DNA of 47,603 nucleotides from Gammaproteobacteria bacterium (GTDB taxonomy: Bacteria > Pseudomonadota > Gammaproteobacteria > Steroidobacterales > Steroidobacteraceae), in NCBI GenBank assembly GCA_027307325.1, contig DAHUXE010000031.1, positions 1 through 47,603 of the forward strand, read 5' to 3'. Positions 34,052 to 42,934 of the stretch are shown here, piece by piece. Within the stretch, counting starts at the first letter, position 1, and each line of letters starts with the position of its first letter. Position numbers and translations under genes: made by a program. Under the pieces are notes generated by a model. That model had not been told where the DNA came from and ran no database searches. It was given only the letters and a program-made list of their open reading frames with translations.

Positions 34052-36904
34052 ATGCAACGCAAGCACCCTGCCCTCATCCGCAACCCTCGCTCGCGGATTT
34101 CCTGCGCCGTCGCGGCCGTCATCGGCGGCGCGTCGCTGACAGCGCACGCTCAGGTGCAGCCGGCGGGCAGCGGCGCAGCAGCGAGTGAGACGAGCGGCGA
34201 CGTGCTCGCCGAGATCACTGTCACCGCGCAGCGCCGCAATGAGCGCATGCAGGACGTGCCGATCGCGATGCAGGCGCTGACAGCCGAGGCCCTGCAACAG
34301 CTCCATATCACGACGTTCGATGATTACCTCAAGTATCTGCCCAACGTGACCTCCGCCAGCAACGGGCCCGGACAGAACGAGGTGTTCATGCGCGGCTTGA
34401 GCGCGGGCTCACAGGCCAGTCAGGGCAGTGGCTCGACAGGCCTGTGGCCGAACGTCGCCATCTACCTGGACAACCAATCGGGCCAGCTGCCGAATCGCAA
34501 CCTCGATGTCTACGCGGTCGACATGAATCGCATCGAGGTGCTGGAAGGTCCCCAGGGCACGCTATTCGGTGCCGGCGCCCAGGCAGGAGTCATCCGCTAC
34601 ATCACCAATCAACCGAAGCTTGATGCCACCGAAGCGAACGTCGCCGCCAGCTATGGCGTGACTGCCCACGGTGACCCGAACAGCTCCGCGAATGCCGTGC
34701 TAAACCTGCCGCTGATCCCGAGCACCATGGCGGCGCGCGTGGTGATCTACGCCGACCATCGCGGCGGGTACATCGACAACGTCCCGGCGACCTTCACGCG
34801 CCAGAACACCGATATCGGCATCGGCTTCGCCTACCTCCCCGCCGACGCGAACGGCAATTGTCCGGACGGCCAGCCCAATAACGGCCACTGCGTGCCGCCG
34901 GGCAGCCCGGCCATCAACAACTACAACCTCGCCAAGAACCATTTCAACCCGGTGACCTACCAGGGCATGCGCGCCGAGCTGCTCTACAAGTTCAACGACG
35001 ATTGGGATCTGCTCATCACCCAGTCCTACCAGGACATGGAGTCGCAGGGCGTCTTCTACCAGCAGCCCTTCGCCTCCGATAGCACGACGCAGCAACCGCG
35101 GCCGCTGCAGCCGCTCCAGGTGACGCTCTTCAATCCCGGCTGGGACAAGGACAAGTTCGAGAGCACTGCGTGGACGGTCAACGGAAAGTTCGGCGACCTC
35201 AAGGCTGTGTATACAGGCGGCTACCTGGTGCGCCACATCGAGCAGGTGGGCGACTACACAAACTACGCTCGCGGTGTCTATGCCGACTACTATCAGTGCT
35301 ACGGGCCGAGTACGGCGTACTACGCCGGCTTTCCCAATCAGGCGCCGCTACCCTCAACCTGCTACTCGCCGAGCGCCTACTGGCGCTCGACTGAGCGCAA
35401 CGAACACTTCCAGAACGAGCTGCGCTTCTCTACCCCGGACGAATGGCACCTGCGCGGCATCCTCGGCGCCTTCTGGGAGGACAACAAGCTCTACGACCAG
35501 ACCGCGTGGGGGTACAAGACCATCCCGCCGTGCACCTCGAGCGGCACGCCGGGTGTCGATCCGGGCAATACCGGCTGTCTGTCGGACGTCGGCACGATAC
35601 CGGGCACTACGGTCCAGAGTCCCGGCTTGCAAAGTGACAACACCTCTTTTTACCAGGATCAGGTTCGTGAAGTTAAGCAGCTCGCCTTCTTCACCTCCTG
35701 GGATTACGACCTGATTCCCAAGACTCTGACGCTCACCGCCGGTACGCGTTATTTCCGCTTCGACAACTCCATGAAGGGCAGCGTGCTCTCGAGCTTCGGC
35801 TGCTTCCAGCGGGGACTGAACGGTTTTAACGTCACGGGCGCTACCAACGGCTGCTACATCGCCAACAATCCGAATCCCTATCCGATACCGTCGTTCGGCT
35901 CGCTGTACTACAGCTTCAACCTCGACTCCGACAATCTCAAGGATACCGAGAGCGGTTTCCGGAGCCGTGTAAATCTGACCTGGCACGTCACGCCGGATGC
36001 CATGCTGTACTACACGTTCTCACAGGGCTTCCGCCCAGGCGGTTTCAACCAGAACGGCGGTGCGCCGCATGCCTATCTCAATCTGACACAGCCTGGCGTC
36101 CCTGGAACCACCAACTTCGCGCAGTACATCATCCCGAGCGCTTACCACTCCGACGATCTGACGAACAATGAGATCGGCTGGAAGACTGAATTCCTGAACC
36201 ACCGGGTGCAATGGAACGGAGCCATATACCGCGAGGGTTGGAACAACGTACAGATCGAGTTCTTCAATCCCGGGGTGGTCGGCAACCTCTTCTACGACAC
36301 CAACGGGCAGAACTTCGTCATCAAGGGGCTCGAGACGTCGTTGGTGGCGCGCATTGCCGATGGGTTGACCGTTCAGGGAGCCGCCGCGTGGAACCGCAGC
36401 GAGCAGACCAATGCGCCCTCGCTGCTAGTCAATAATCCCGCCGCCCCCGGAGTGGGCACACCGATCACCAACGCCTGCAACCTGTTCCTGTTCGTTTGCT
36501 CGCCGGTCTCCAACCCGTTCGGCACCGTCGGCTCGCCGAGCGCCGATGCGCCACCGGTGCAACTCAACCTGCACGCGCGCTACCAGTGGAGCATGGCCGG
36601 GTACGTCCCCTACATCCAGGCAGGTGTGAGTCACACCGGGCATTCCTTCACCCAAGCGGGCGCAAATCCCAACTACCACCTCGGGGGAACGGTGAGCACC
36701 TCAAGAGGTCGCTTCGAGAATCCCGCCTACTCGACCTACGATGCGGCGATTGGCGTCTCAAAGGATGCCTGGTATTTCGCGCTGTCGGCCGAAAACCTGA
36801 GCAATTCGAACGCGAGCACGTTCGTCAGCTCCCAGCAATTCATCACCGCGCAGACGCCGCTGCGACCGCGCGTGATCACCGGTACCTTTGGTTATACGTT
36901 CTGA
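34052..36904 (+). CDS. TonB-dependent receptor in the betaine cluster
   Basis: Outer-membrane transporter of 950 residues from the ATG at 34052, which has GGGGAG seven bases upstream. The signal peptide ends near TAHAQ. The plug domain reads EITVTAQRRNERMQDVPIAM, FDDYLKYLPNVTSASNGPGQ, EVFMRGLSAGSQASQGSGST, then RIEVLEGPQGTLFGAGAQAG, the alphaproteobacterial/Nevskiales-type receptor pattern. The barrel ends VITGTFGYTF with the terminal Phe. It lies 80 bases after the GbdR-like regulator and 41 bases before the TPR-sulfotransferase, probably in one transcript with the latter. The substrate is unknown; a choline- or betaine-containing compound too large for porins is a reasonable guess from context only. 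Confidence 0.92.
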   Translation: MQRKHPALIRNPRSRISCAVAAVIGGASLTAHAQVQPAGSGAAASETSGDVLAEITVTAQRRNERMQDVPIAMQALTAEALQQLHITTFDDYLKYLPNVTSASNGPGQNEVFMRGLSAGSQASQGSGSTGLWPNVAIYLDNQSGQLPNRNLDVYAVDMNRIEVLEGPQGTLFGAGAQAGVIRYITNQPKLDATEANVAASYGVTAHGDPNSSANAVLNLPLIPSTMAARVVIYADHRGGYIDNVPATFTRQNTDIGIGFAYLPADANGNCPDGQPNNGHCVPPGSPAINNYNLAKNHFNPVTYQGMRAELLYKFNDDWDLLITQSYQDMESQGVFYQQPFASDSTTQQPRPLQPLQVTLFNPGWDKDKFESTAWTVNGKFGDLKAVYTGGYLVRHIEQVGDYTNYARGVYADYYQCYGPSTAYYAGFPNQAPLPSTCYSPSAYWRSTERNEHFQNELRFSTPDEWHLRGILGAFWEDNKLYDQTAWGYKTIPPCTSSGTPGVDPGNTGCLSDVGTIPGTTVQSPGLQSDNTSFYQDQVREVKQLAFFTSWDYDLIPKTLTLTAGTRYFRFDNSMKGSVLSSFGCFQRGLNGFNVTGATNGCYIANNPNPYPIPSFGSLYYSFNLDSDNLKDTESGFRSRVNLTWHVTPDAMLYYTFSQGFRPGGFNQNGGAPHAYLNLTQPGVPGTTNFAQYIIPSAYHSDDLTNNEIGWKTEFLNHRVQWNGAIYREGWNNVQIEFFNPGVVGNLFYDTNGQNFVIKGLETSLVARIADGLTVQGAAAWNRSEQTNAPSLLVNNPAAPGVGTPITNACNLFLFVCSPVSNPFGTVGSPSADAPPVQLNLHARYQWSMAGYVPYIQAGVSHTGHSFTQAGANPNYHLGGTVSTSRGRFENPAYSTYDAAIGVSKDAWYFALSAENLSNSNASTFVSSQQFITAQTPLRPRVITGTFGYTF

Positions 36905-36945
36905 GCACGAGCACTGCCGTGGATGAGGCGGCGTAACATAGGGGT

Positions 36946-38931
36946 GTGTCGGCAGTAGAGCTCGAGGTACGGCGCATCCGCGAACTCGTGAAGGAACGCG
37001 AGCTCGCGCCGGCGTTGGCCGCTACCGCGGCGCTGCTCGCCGCGGTGCCCGAGAATCGCGATGCCCTCTACCTGCGGGCACGCGCACAGCGTCTCTCGGG
37101 TGCCACGGCAGCGGCACTCGCTACCCTCACCGAGCTCGAGCGGCTCTACCCGCGCTTCAGCCGGCTGCACGAGGAGCGGGGCCTGTGCCACGTGGTGCTA
37201 AAGGAGGCGCCGCAGGCGATCGGCGCGCTGCTCAAGGCAGTGAACATCAACCCGGCGCTGCCGGCGAGCTGGAGCATGCTCGAGGGCCTCTACCGGATGA
37301 CCGGGCAGGCCGCCAACGCCGCCGCGGCTGCGGCCCACGTCGCAACGCTGAAGCAGCTGCCTCCCGAGGTGGTCGCCGCGACCGCGCTGTTCTCCGACGG
37401 CGAGCTGGCCCCAGCGGAGGAGTTGATTCGCGCCTTCCTCCTGAAGAACGGCCACCAGGTCGAGGCCATGCGCCTGCTGGCCCGCATCGGCACCGAGCGC
37501 GAGGTGCTCGATGATGCGCAGCTGCTGCTCGAGGGCGTACTCGACCTCGCACCGGACTACCACGCCGCGCGCGCCGACTATGTGCGCGTCCTGAACGAGC
37601 GCCACCTGTACCGCGAGGCCCAGCAGCAGGCGCTCAAGCTATTCGCCGCCGATCGCGCCAATCGCGACTTCCGCATACTGCTCGCGCTCACCTGCGTGGG
37701 CCTCGGCCAGCACGAGCGCGCGATCGGCCTGTACCGCGAGCTGCTATCGGGCGCAACGCAGCGCGAGGACCTTCACCTCTCGATCGCCCACTCCCTGAAG
37801 ACCCTGGGTCGCACCGCGGGCGCGATCGCCGAGTATCGGGCCGCCGCGAACGCCCGCCCCGACTTCGGCGACGCGTACTGGAGCCTCGCCAACCTCAAAA
37901 CCTACCGCTTTGAGGAGCGGGAGGTCGCGGCGATGCGTGCCGCGGAGGCGAGCCCAGCGACCCCGGCGGTCGACCGCTACCACCTCTGCTTCGCGCTCGG
38001 CAAGGCGCTCGAGGACCGCGAGCAGTTCGCGGAATCCTTCCGCTACTACGAGCGCGGCAACGCCCTCAAGCGCGCCGCCGGCCGCTACCGGCCGGAGCTC
38101 CTCGAGCTCAACACCCGCCGGCAGATCGAGGTGTGCACCTCAGAGCTGTTCGCGCGCCGCGCGGGCGCCGGCGCGCCCGCGGCCGACCCGATCTTCATCG
38201 TCGGATTGCCGCGCTCGGGCTCGACGCTCATCGAGCAAATCCTCGCGTCACACTCAGGGGTCGAGGGCACCCACGAGCTCGCCGACCTTCCACGTATCGT
38301 GGCGGAGCTTCCGGGGCGGGAGGCAAGCACCGACGAGTCGCGCTATCCGGCGATGCTCGCGCAGTTGAGCGGCGACGATTTCCGCCGCCTCGGCGAGAAG
38401 TACCTCGCCGACACGCGCGCGTACCGCACCGGCAGGCCACACTTCATCGACAAGATGCCGAACAACTTCCGCCATATCGGCCTAATCCATCTGATGCTGC
38501 CGCAGGCCACAATCATCGACGCACGGCGCGAACCGATGGCCTGCTGCTTCGGCAATCTCAAGCAGCTGTTCGCCAAGGGCCAGGAGTTCACTTACGGCAT
38601 CGAAGACATCGCGCGTTACTACCGCACCTACCTCGAGCTCATGCGCCATTGGGACGCGGTACTGCCGGGCCGCGTGCTGCGCGTACAGCATGAGGACCTG
38701 GTGGATGACCTCGAAGGCAACGTGCGGCGCATTCTCGAGCACTGCGGGCTCGCCTTCGAGCCCAGCTGCGTCGAGTTCTACAAGACCGAGCGCAGCGTAC
38801 GCACCGCGAGCTCCGAGCAGGTCCGCCAGCCGATCTATCGCGAAGGGCTCGACCAGTGGCGGCATTACGAGCCGTGGCTCGAGCCGCTGCGCACGGCACT
38901 CGGGGATGCGCTGACGCGCTACCGCGACTGA
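36946..38931 (+). CDS. TPR-repeat sulfotransferase
   Basis: A 661-residue cytoplasmic protein. Residues about 1-400 are tetratricopeptide repeats (for example AALYRARAQ-type helices and DYHAARADYVRVLNERHLYR). The C-terminal part is a PAPS-dependent sulfotransferase domain (Sulfotransfer_3): the 5'-phosphosulfate loop is VGLPRSGSTLIEQIL (Pro422-Thr427), the 3'-phosphate region is IIDARREPMACCFGNLKQLF, and DKMPNNFRHIGLIHLMLPQA lies between. The acceptor is unknown; protein or small-molecule sulfation are both possible. The GTG start has AGGGG only one base away, so the true start is uncertain. TonB receptor plus TPR-sulfotransferase pairs recur in related bacteria as far as I recall. It converges on betA with 8 bases between. 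Confidence 0.88.
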   Translation: MSAVELEVRRIRELVKERELAPALAATAALLAAVPENRDALYLRARAQRLSGATAAALATLTELERLYPRFSRLHEERGLCHVVLKEAPQAIGALLKAVNINPALPASWSMLEGLYRMTGQAANAAAAAAHVATLKQLPPEVVAATALFSDGELAPAEELIRAFLLKNGHQVEAMRLLARIGTEREVLDDAQLLLEGVLDLAPDYHAARADYVRVLNERHLYREAQQQALKLFAADRANRDFRILLALTCVGLGQHERAIGLYRELLSGATQREDLHLSIAHSLKTLGRTAGAIAEYRAAANARPDFGDAYWSLANLKTYRFEEREVAAMRAAEASPATPAVDRYHLCFALGKALEDREQFAESFRYYERGNALKRAAGRYRPELLELNTRRQIEVCTSELFARRAGAGAPAADPIFIVGLPRSGSTLIEQILASHSGVEGTHELADLPRIVAELPGREASTDESRYPAMLAQLSGDDFRRLGEKYLADTRAYRTGRPHFIDKMPNNFRHIGLIHLMLPQATIIDARREPMACCFGNLKQLFAKGQEFTYGIEDIARYYRTYLELMRHWDAVLPGRVLRVQHEDLVDDLEGNVRRILEHCGLAFEPSCVEFYKTERSVRTASSEQVRQPIYREGLDQWRHYEPWLEPLRTALGDALTRYRD

Positions 38932-38939
38932 GCGCGCCC

Positions 38940-40601
38940 CTAGCGCTGCGTGCTCTCCCAGGCCGGCGCGACGTAGTACGGCGCCGCCGAGGGCGGCAAT
39001 AGCGTGCGGCCACGGATGTGGTCGGCGGCTTTTTCCGCCAGCATGATGGTCGGTGCGTTGAGGTTTCCGGTCGTCACCGAGGGCATGATCGAGGAGTCCA
39101 CCACGCGCAGCGCCTGTGTGCCGATGACGCGCGCCTGCGCGTCGACGACCGCGAGCGGGTCCGATGCCCGGCCCATCCTGCAGGTACCGCACGGATGGAA
39201 GGCGCTCTCGACCTTGGCGCGAATGAAGGCGTCGATCTCGGAATCGCTCTGCACGTTCTCCCCGGGCTGGATTTCCCGGCTGCGGTAGCCGGCGAAGGCC
39301 GGCTGCGCAAAGATCTCGCGCGTCAGGTGCACGCAGGCGCGCATCTCGGTCCAGTCCTCGGGCTGCGACATGTAGTTGAAGAACACGCGCGGCTGCTCGA
39401 GAGGCTCCGCGGACCTGAGACGCACCCAGCCCCTGCTGCGCGAGCGCATGGGTCCCACGTGCGCCTGAAAGCCGTGCTCGCGCGCCAGCGATGAGCCGTC
39501 GTAGCTCACCGCCATCGGCAGGAAGTGGAACTGAATGTCCGGGTAGCGCACGCCGGCGCGGCTGCGGATGAAGCCGCCGGTCTCGAAGTGATTGGAAACG
39601 CCGAGCCCGTCATGACGCAGCAGCCAGCGCAGACCGATGAGCGCCTTGCGGTAAGGGTTCATCTGCGAATAGAGCGTAATGGGCAGGCGGCAGGCAACCT
39701 GAAAGTAGAACTCGAGGTGATCCTGCAGGTTCTCGCCGACGCCGGGGAGCTCGTGCACGACGCTGATGCCGTGCGCCGCGAGCTCGGCCCGCGGGCCCAG
39801 CCCTGAGAGCTTGAGCAGCTGGGGCGAGTTCACGGGACCGGCGCAAATGAGCACTTCGCGCCGTACCAGCACGTCGTGCAGCGTCGCGCCGCGGCGGTAG
39901 CGCACGCCGCTGGCGCGCCGCCCGTCGAAGAGAATCCGTGTCGCGAGTGCATGGGTGCGCACGCTCAGGTTGGTGCGGTGCATGGCCGGCCGCAGATAGG
40001 CATTCGCCGTGCTGCAGCGCCGGCCGTCACCGACCGTCATCTCGAAAAAGCCGAAGCCCTCCTGCTGGAAACCGTTCACGTCCGCCGTCGAGGGGTAACC
40101 GGCCTGCCGCGCGGCCTCGAGCCAGGCGGCGTGCAGGGGGTTCTCGAGGAGGCCGCGCCGGGTGGCGAGCGGACCGTCGCCGCCGCGGTAGTCGTCGCCA
40201 CCACCGGCATGGCTTTCGGCACGCCTGAAGTACGGCAGGACGTCGCGGTAGCTCCAGCCCGCCGCTCCCTCGCTTTCCCAGCGCTCGAAGTCGAGCGCAT
40301 TGCCGCGCATGTACACCATGCCGTTGATCGAGGAGGAGCCGCCCAGCACCTTGCCGCGCGGCGTGTGCAGGCGGCGGCCGTTCAGCTGCGGCTCGCTCTC
40401 GGTGTGATAGCCCCAGTCGTACTTCGGCATGTTCATCGGAATCGACAACGCGCTCGGCATCTGGATCCACACCGAGCGATCCGAGCCGCCGTACTCGAGC
40501 AGCAGCACCTGGTCGCGTCCATCCTCGGTGAGACGGTCGGCGAGCACGCAGCCCGCGGAGCCCGCGCCGACGATCACGTAGTCGACGGTTTCCTGCGCCA
40601 T
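38940..40601 (-). CDS. betA: Choline dehydrogenase (GMC oxidoreductase)
   Basis: FAD enzyme oxidising choline to betaine aldehyde (and possibly on to betaine) at the inner membrane. It has 553 residues, the standard BetA length. The FAD fold is VIVGAGSAGCVLADRLTEDG. GMC signatures are RGKVLGGSSSINGMVYMRGN and GPVNSPQLLKLSGLGP. The active-site His is in FHPCGTCRMG and the late Asn in TTGNLNAPTIMLAEKAADHI. It starts 11 bases after the betI-betB stop on the same strand, so the two form one operon, matching the betIBA order of many proteobacteria except that betI and betB are one gene. The related GMC alcohol dehydrogenases are the main alternative, made unlikely by context. Confidence 0.92.
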   Translation of the reverse strand: MAQETVDYVIVGAGSAGCVLADRLTEDGRDQVLLLEYGGSDRSVWIQMPSALSIPMNMPKYDWGYHTESEPQLNGRRLHTPRGKVLGGSSSINGMVYMRGNALDFERWESEGAAGWSYRDVLPYFRRAESHAGGGDDYRGGDGPLATRRGLLENPLHAAWLEAARQAGYPSTADVNGFQQEGFGFFEMTVGDGRRCSTANAYLRPAMHRTNLSVRTHALATRILFDGRRASGVRYRRGATLHDVLVRREVLICAGPVNSPQLLKLSGLGPRAELAAHGISVVHELPGVGENLQDHLEFYFQVACRLPITLYSQMNPYRKALIGLRWLLRHDGLGVSNHFETGGFIRSRAGVRYPDIQFHFLPMAVSYDGSSLAREHGFQAHVGPMRSRSRGWVRLRSAEPLEQPRVFFNYMSQPEDWTEMRACVHLTREIFAQPAFAGYRSREIQPGENVQSDSEIDAFIRAKVESAFHPCGTCRMGRASDPLAVVDAQARVIGTQALRVVDSSIMPSVTTGNLNAPTIMLAEKAADHIRGRTLLPPSAAPYYVAPAWESTQR

Positions 40602-40612
40602 CAGCGCGCCCG

Positions 40613-42703
40613 TCAGTAGGGCGACTCGACGTCGCTCAGGGCGACGTAGACGCTCTTCAGCTGCGTGTAGTGCTCGATCGCGGCCCGGCCGTTCTCGCGC
40701 CCGAGCCCCGACATCTTCACGCCGCCGAAGGGCAGCTCGATGGGAGTCACGTTGTAGTGATTGATCCAGCAGGTGCCGGCCTGCAGCCGGGCGATCACGC
40801 GGTGGGCGCGCGTGAGATCGCTGGTGAAGACGCCGGCCGCAAGGCCGAACTCGGTGGCGTTGGCCCGCGCGACCACCTCGTCCTCTTCGCTGAACTCCAG
40901 CACCGACATGACCGGCCCGAAGATCTCGCGCCGCACGATGTCCATGTCGTCGTGGCAGAGGTCGAACACGGTCGGCGCGACGAAACAGCCGCGCGCCAGC
41001 TCACCGCTCGTCACGCGCGCGCCACCCGTGACGAGGCGTGCGCCCTGCGCCCGGCCGCGCGCGATGAACCCGAGCACCTTCTCCATGTGCTCCGCGGAGA
41101 TCAGCGAGCCGACCTGGGTGCGCGGGTCGAGGGGATCGCCGATGCGCATGGCTGCGGCGCGCTCGCGCAGCCGCTCGACGAAGGCCGCGCGCACGCTCCT
41201 GTGCACGAACACCCGTGTGCCGTTCGAGCACACCTCGCCGGCGGAATAGAAGTTTCCGAGCAGCGCCCCGGCGACCGCGTTGTCGATCTTCGCGTCTCCG
41301 AACACGATCAGCGGGGACTTGCCGCCGAGCTCGAGCGTCACCTGCTTGAGGGTCGCCGCGGCATCGGCCATCACGGCCTTGCCGGTACCGACCTCGCCGG
41401 TGAGCGAGATCTTGCGGATGCCGCGGTGGCGGCTGAGGAGGCGCCCGGTCTCGGCGCGGCCCTGCACCACCTGAAAAACCCCCTCCGGCAGGCCGGCGGC
41501 CGCGAAGATCTCGCGCAAGCGCAAGGCCGTGAGCGGCGTGAGCTCCGAGGGCTTGAAGATCATGGCGTTGCCGCAGGCGAGCGCCGGCGCGCTCTTCCAG
41601 CAGGCAATCTGCAGCGGGTAGTTCCAGGCGCCGATTCCGGCGACGACGCCGAGCGGCTCGCGCCGCGTGTAGCCGAAGGCCTTCGGTCCCAGGTCGAGAT
41701 GCTCGCCCGCAAGTCCTGCGGCGATACCTGCGTAGTACTCGAGGCAATCGGCGCCCGAGAGCACGTCGACCGCTGCGGTCTCCTGGATGGGCTTGCCGGT
41801 GTTGCGCGTCTCGAGCTCGGCGAGCTCGGCGTTCTGCGCGCGCAGCATCTGCGCCGCGCGCTGCAGCACGCGCCCACGCTCCGCTCCGGTGAGCGCCGCC
41901 CAGTCCCGCTGCGCCGCGAGCGCCCTCTCCACCGCCGCATCGACCTGCGTGGCCCCGTCGGCCGCAAACTCCGCGAGCTGCTCGCCGGTGGCGGGATTCA
42001 CCACCGTGAAGGTCCCCGGCACTTTGAACGTGCCCGACTCGCCCGCCGCAGCCGTGCCCGGCGCTTGAGAGGACTGCGGTGTCCCCTGCCGCGCGAGGTC
42101 GCGCAGACGTCCGTCGACGAATGCCGTGAGCAGCGCGCGCGCACTGCCACTGTCGGCCTCCTGCCATTGCGAGAGCGCGGCGCGCAGCCACACGCCGTCG
42201 ATCATCGCCGCGATCATGGCGGCGAGCGTGCGCGCGTCCTCGCCGGGAATCACGCTGCGCAGGTCGCCGCGCAGGTTCGACAACATGCGCCGCTGATACG
42301 CCGTCTGCACCCTCTTCAGTCCGTCGAAATGCAGCACCTGGCCCCAGAAAGCGAGCCAGGCGTTGCCGGTGCGCCTGTCGAAATTCTCCGGCCCGAGATT
42401 GGCATCGATGACCGCCTGCACGCGCGCACGCGGCGTGCGCGCGAGCGCGAACTGCTCGCGCATGCGCACCGCCACCACGCGGGCGAGCGCGCGGAAGGCG
42501 GCCTCGAGGAGGCCCTCCTTGTCGCCGAAGTAATGCGCCACGAGTCCCGGGGAAACCCCGGCCCGGCCGGCGATTTCGGCGAGCGTCGTATCGACGAAGC
42601 CGACTTCGGCGAGACTGTCGATGGTCACCTCGATGAGCTGGGCGCGCCGGGCCTCTTCCAGCTCATCCCGCGGTACGGCAGCGGACATTGACTGTCTGTT
42701 CAA
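40613..42703 (-). CDS. BetI-BetB fusion: TetR-type repressor joined to betaine aldehyde dehydrogenase
   Basis: One uninterrupted 696-residue frame. Residues 1-203 are a full-length BetI-like repressor: helix-turn-helix at about 39-60 (TTLAEIAGRAGVSPGLVAHY then FGDKEGLLEAAF) and the BetI ligand domain with GNAWLAFWGQ and IAAMIDGVWLRAAL. A Gly/Ala/Ser/Thr-rich linker (about 204-230) leads to betaine aldehyde dehydrogenase (231-696): TRREPLGVVAGIGAWNYPLQ, FKPSELTPLTALRL, catalytic Glu458 in LELGGKSP, catalytic Cys492 in GEVCSNGTRVFV, and the C-terminal PFGGVKMSGLGRENG. Only the usual first beta-strand of BetB is missing, replaced by the linker. A TTG start has GGAG seven bases upstream; an ATG 15 bases later (42688) is the alternative. 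It would convert betaine aldehyde to glycine betaine and repress its own operon. An internal GTG start for the enzyme alone (about residue 228) cannot be excluded. Confidence 0.93.
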   Translation of the reverse strand: MNRQSMSAAVPRDELEEARRAQLIEVTIDSLAEVGFVDTTLAEIAGRAGVSPGLVAHYFGDKEGLLEAAFRALARVVAVRMREQFALARTPRARVQAVIDANLGPENFDRRTGNAWLAFWGQVLHFDGLKRVQTAYQRRMLSNLRGDLRSVIPGEDARTLAAMIAAMIDGVWLRAALSQWQEADSGSARALLTAFVDGRLRDLARQGTPQSSQAPGTAAAGESGTFKVPGTFTVVNPATGEQLAEFAADGATQVDAAVERALAAQRDWAALTGAERGRVLQRAAQMLRAQNAELAELETRNTGKPIQETAAVDVLSGADCLEYYAGIAAGLAGEHLDLGPKAFGYTRREPLGVVAGIGAWNYPLQIACWKSAPALACGNAMIFKPSELTPLTALRLREIFAAAGLPEGVFQVVQGRAETGRLLSRHRGIRKISLTGEVGTGKAVMADAAATLKQVTLELGGKSPLIVFGDAKIDNAVAGALLGNFYSAGEVCSNGTRVFVHRSVRAAFVERLRERAAAMRIGDPLDPRTQVGSLISAEHMEKVLGFIARGRAQGARLVTGGARVTSGELARGCFVAPTVFDLCHDDMDIVRREIFGPVMSVLEFSEEDEVVARANATEFGLAAGVFTSDLTRAHRVIARLQAGTCWINHYNVTPIELPFGGVKMSGLGRENGRAAIEHYTQLKSVYVALSDVESPY

Positions 42704-42704
42704 T
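42687..42704 (-). promoter_or_regulatory. Operator over the betI-betB start codon
   Basis: In the gene sense the site reads ATTGA-ACAGACAG-TCAAT, a five-base inverted repeat with eight-base centre. The TTG start lies in the first arm and the alternative ATG at the end of the second. The arms and spacing are identical to the box at 32903-32920. This position would let the BetI half shut off its own expression. Confidence 0.65.
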
Positions 42705-42811
42705 GTGCGACTCCATCGGGCTCGCCCCGAGGGCGGGGAAACGGACGGTGACGCCTGGTCTGCCCGGGAGTCACTGCGAGGCGGTTCAGTGACTTACCCA
42801 GGTTATGGCAC

Positions 42812-42843
42812 TTGACACGTGGATGATTAAACGGCTATTCAAG
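42812..42843 (+). promoter_or_regulatory. Permease promoter with BetI-like box
   Basis: A perfect -35 hexamer TTGACA (42812-42817) is followed by ATTAA-ACGGCTAT-TCAAG (42826-42843), which keeps eight of ten arm bases of the shared box at the same spacing and sits where a -10 element should be (candidate TATTCA, weak). The region lies between divergent betI-betB and permease genes, so one repressor could control both directions. Confidence 0.45.
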
Positions 42844-42934
42844 CCTCGAGGGGGATCATGAAGTGGGCTGCCCGCTTCGGTCAAGTGCACCGCCGCGTCG
42901 ATGAAGAATCCCGACATCGCCCGAGGACAACCGC

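Noticed and set aside
40670-42691. A plus-strand open frame of 673 codons opposite betI-betB
   Set aside because: Antisense shadow; the minus-strand fusion has complete domain and catalytic motifs.
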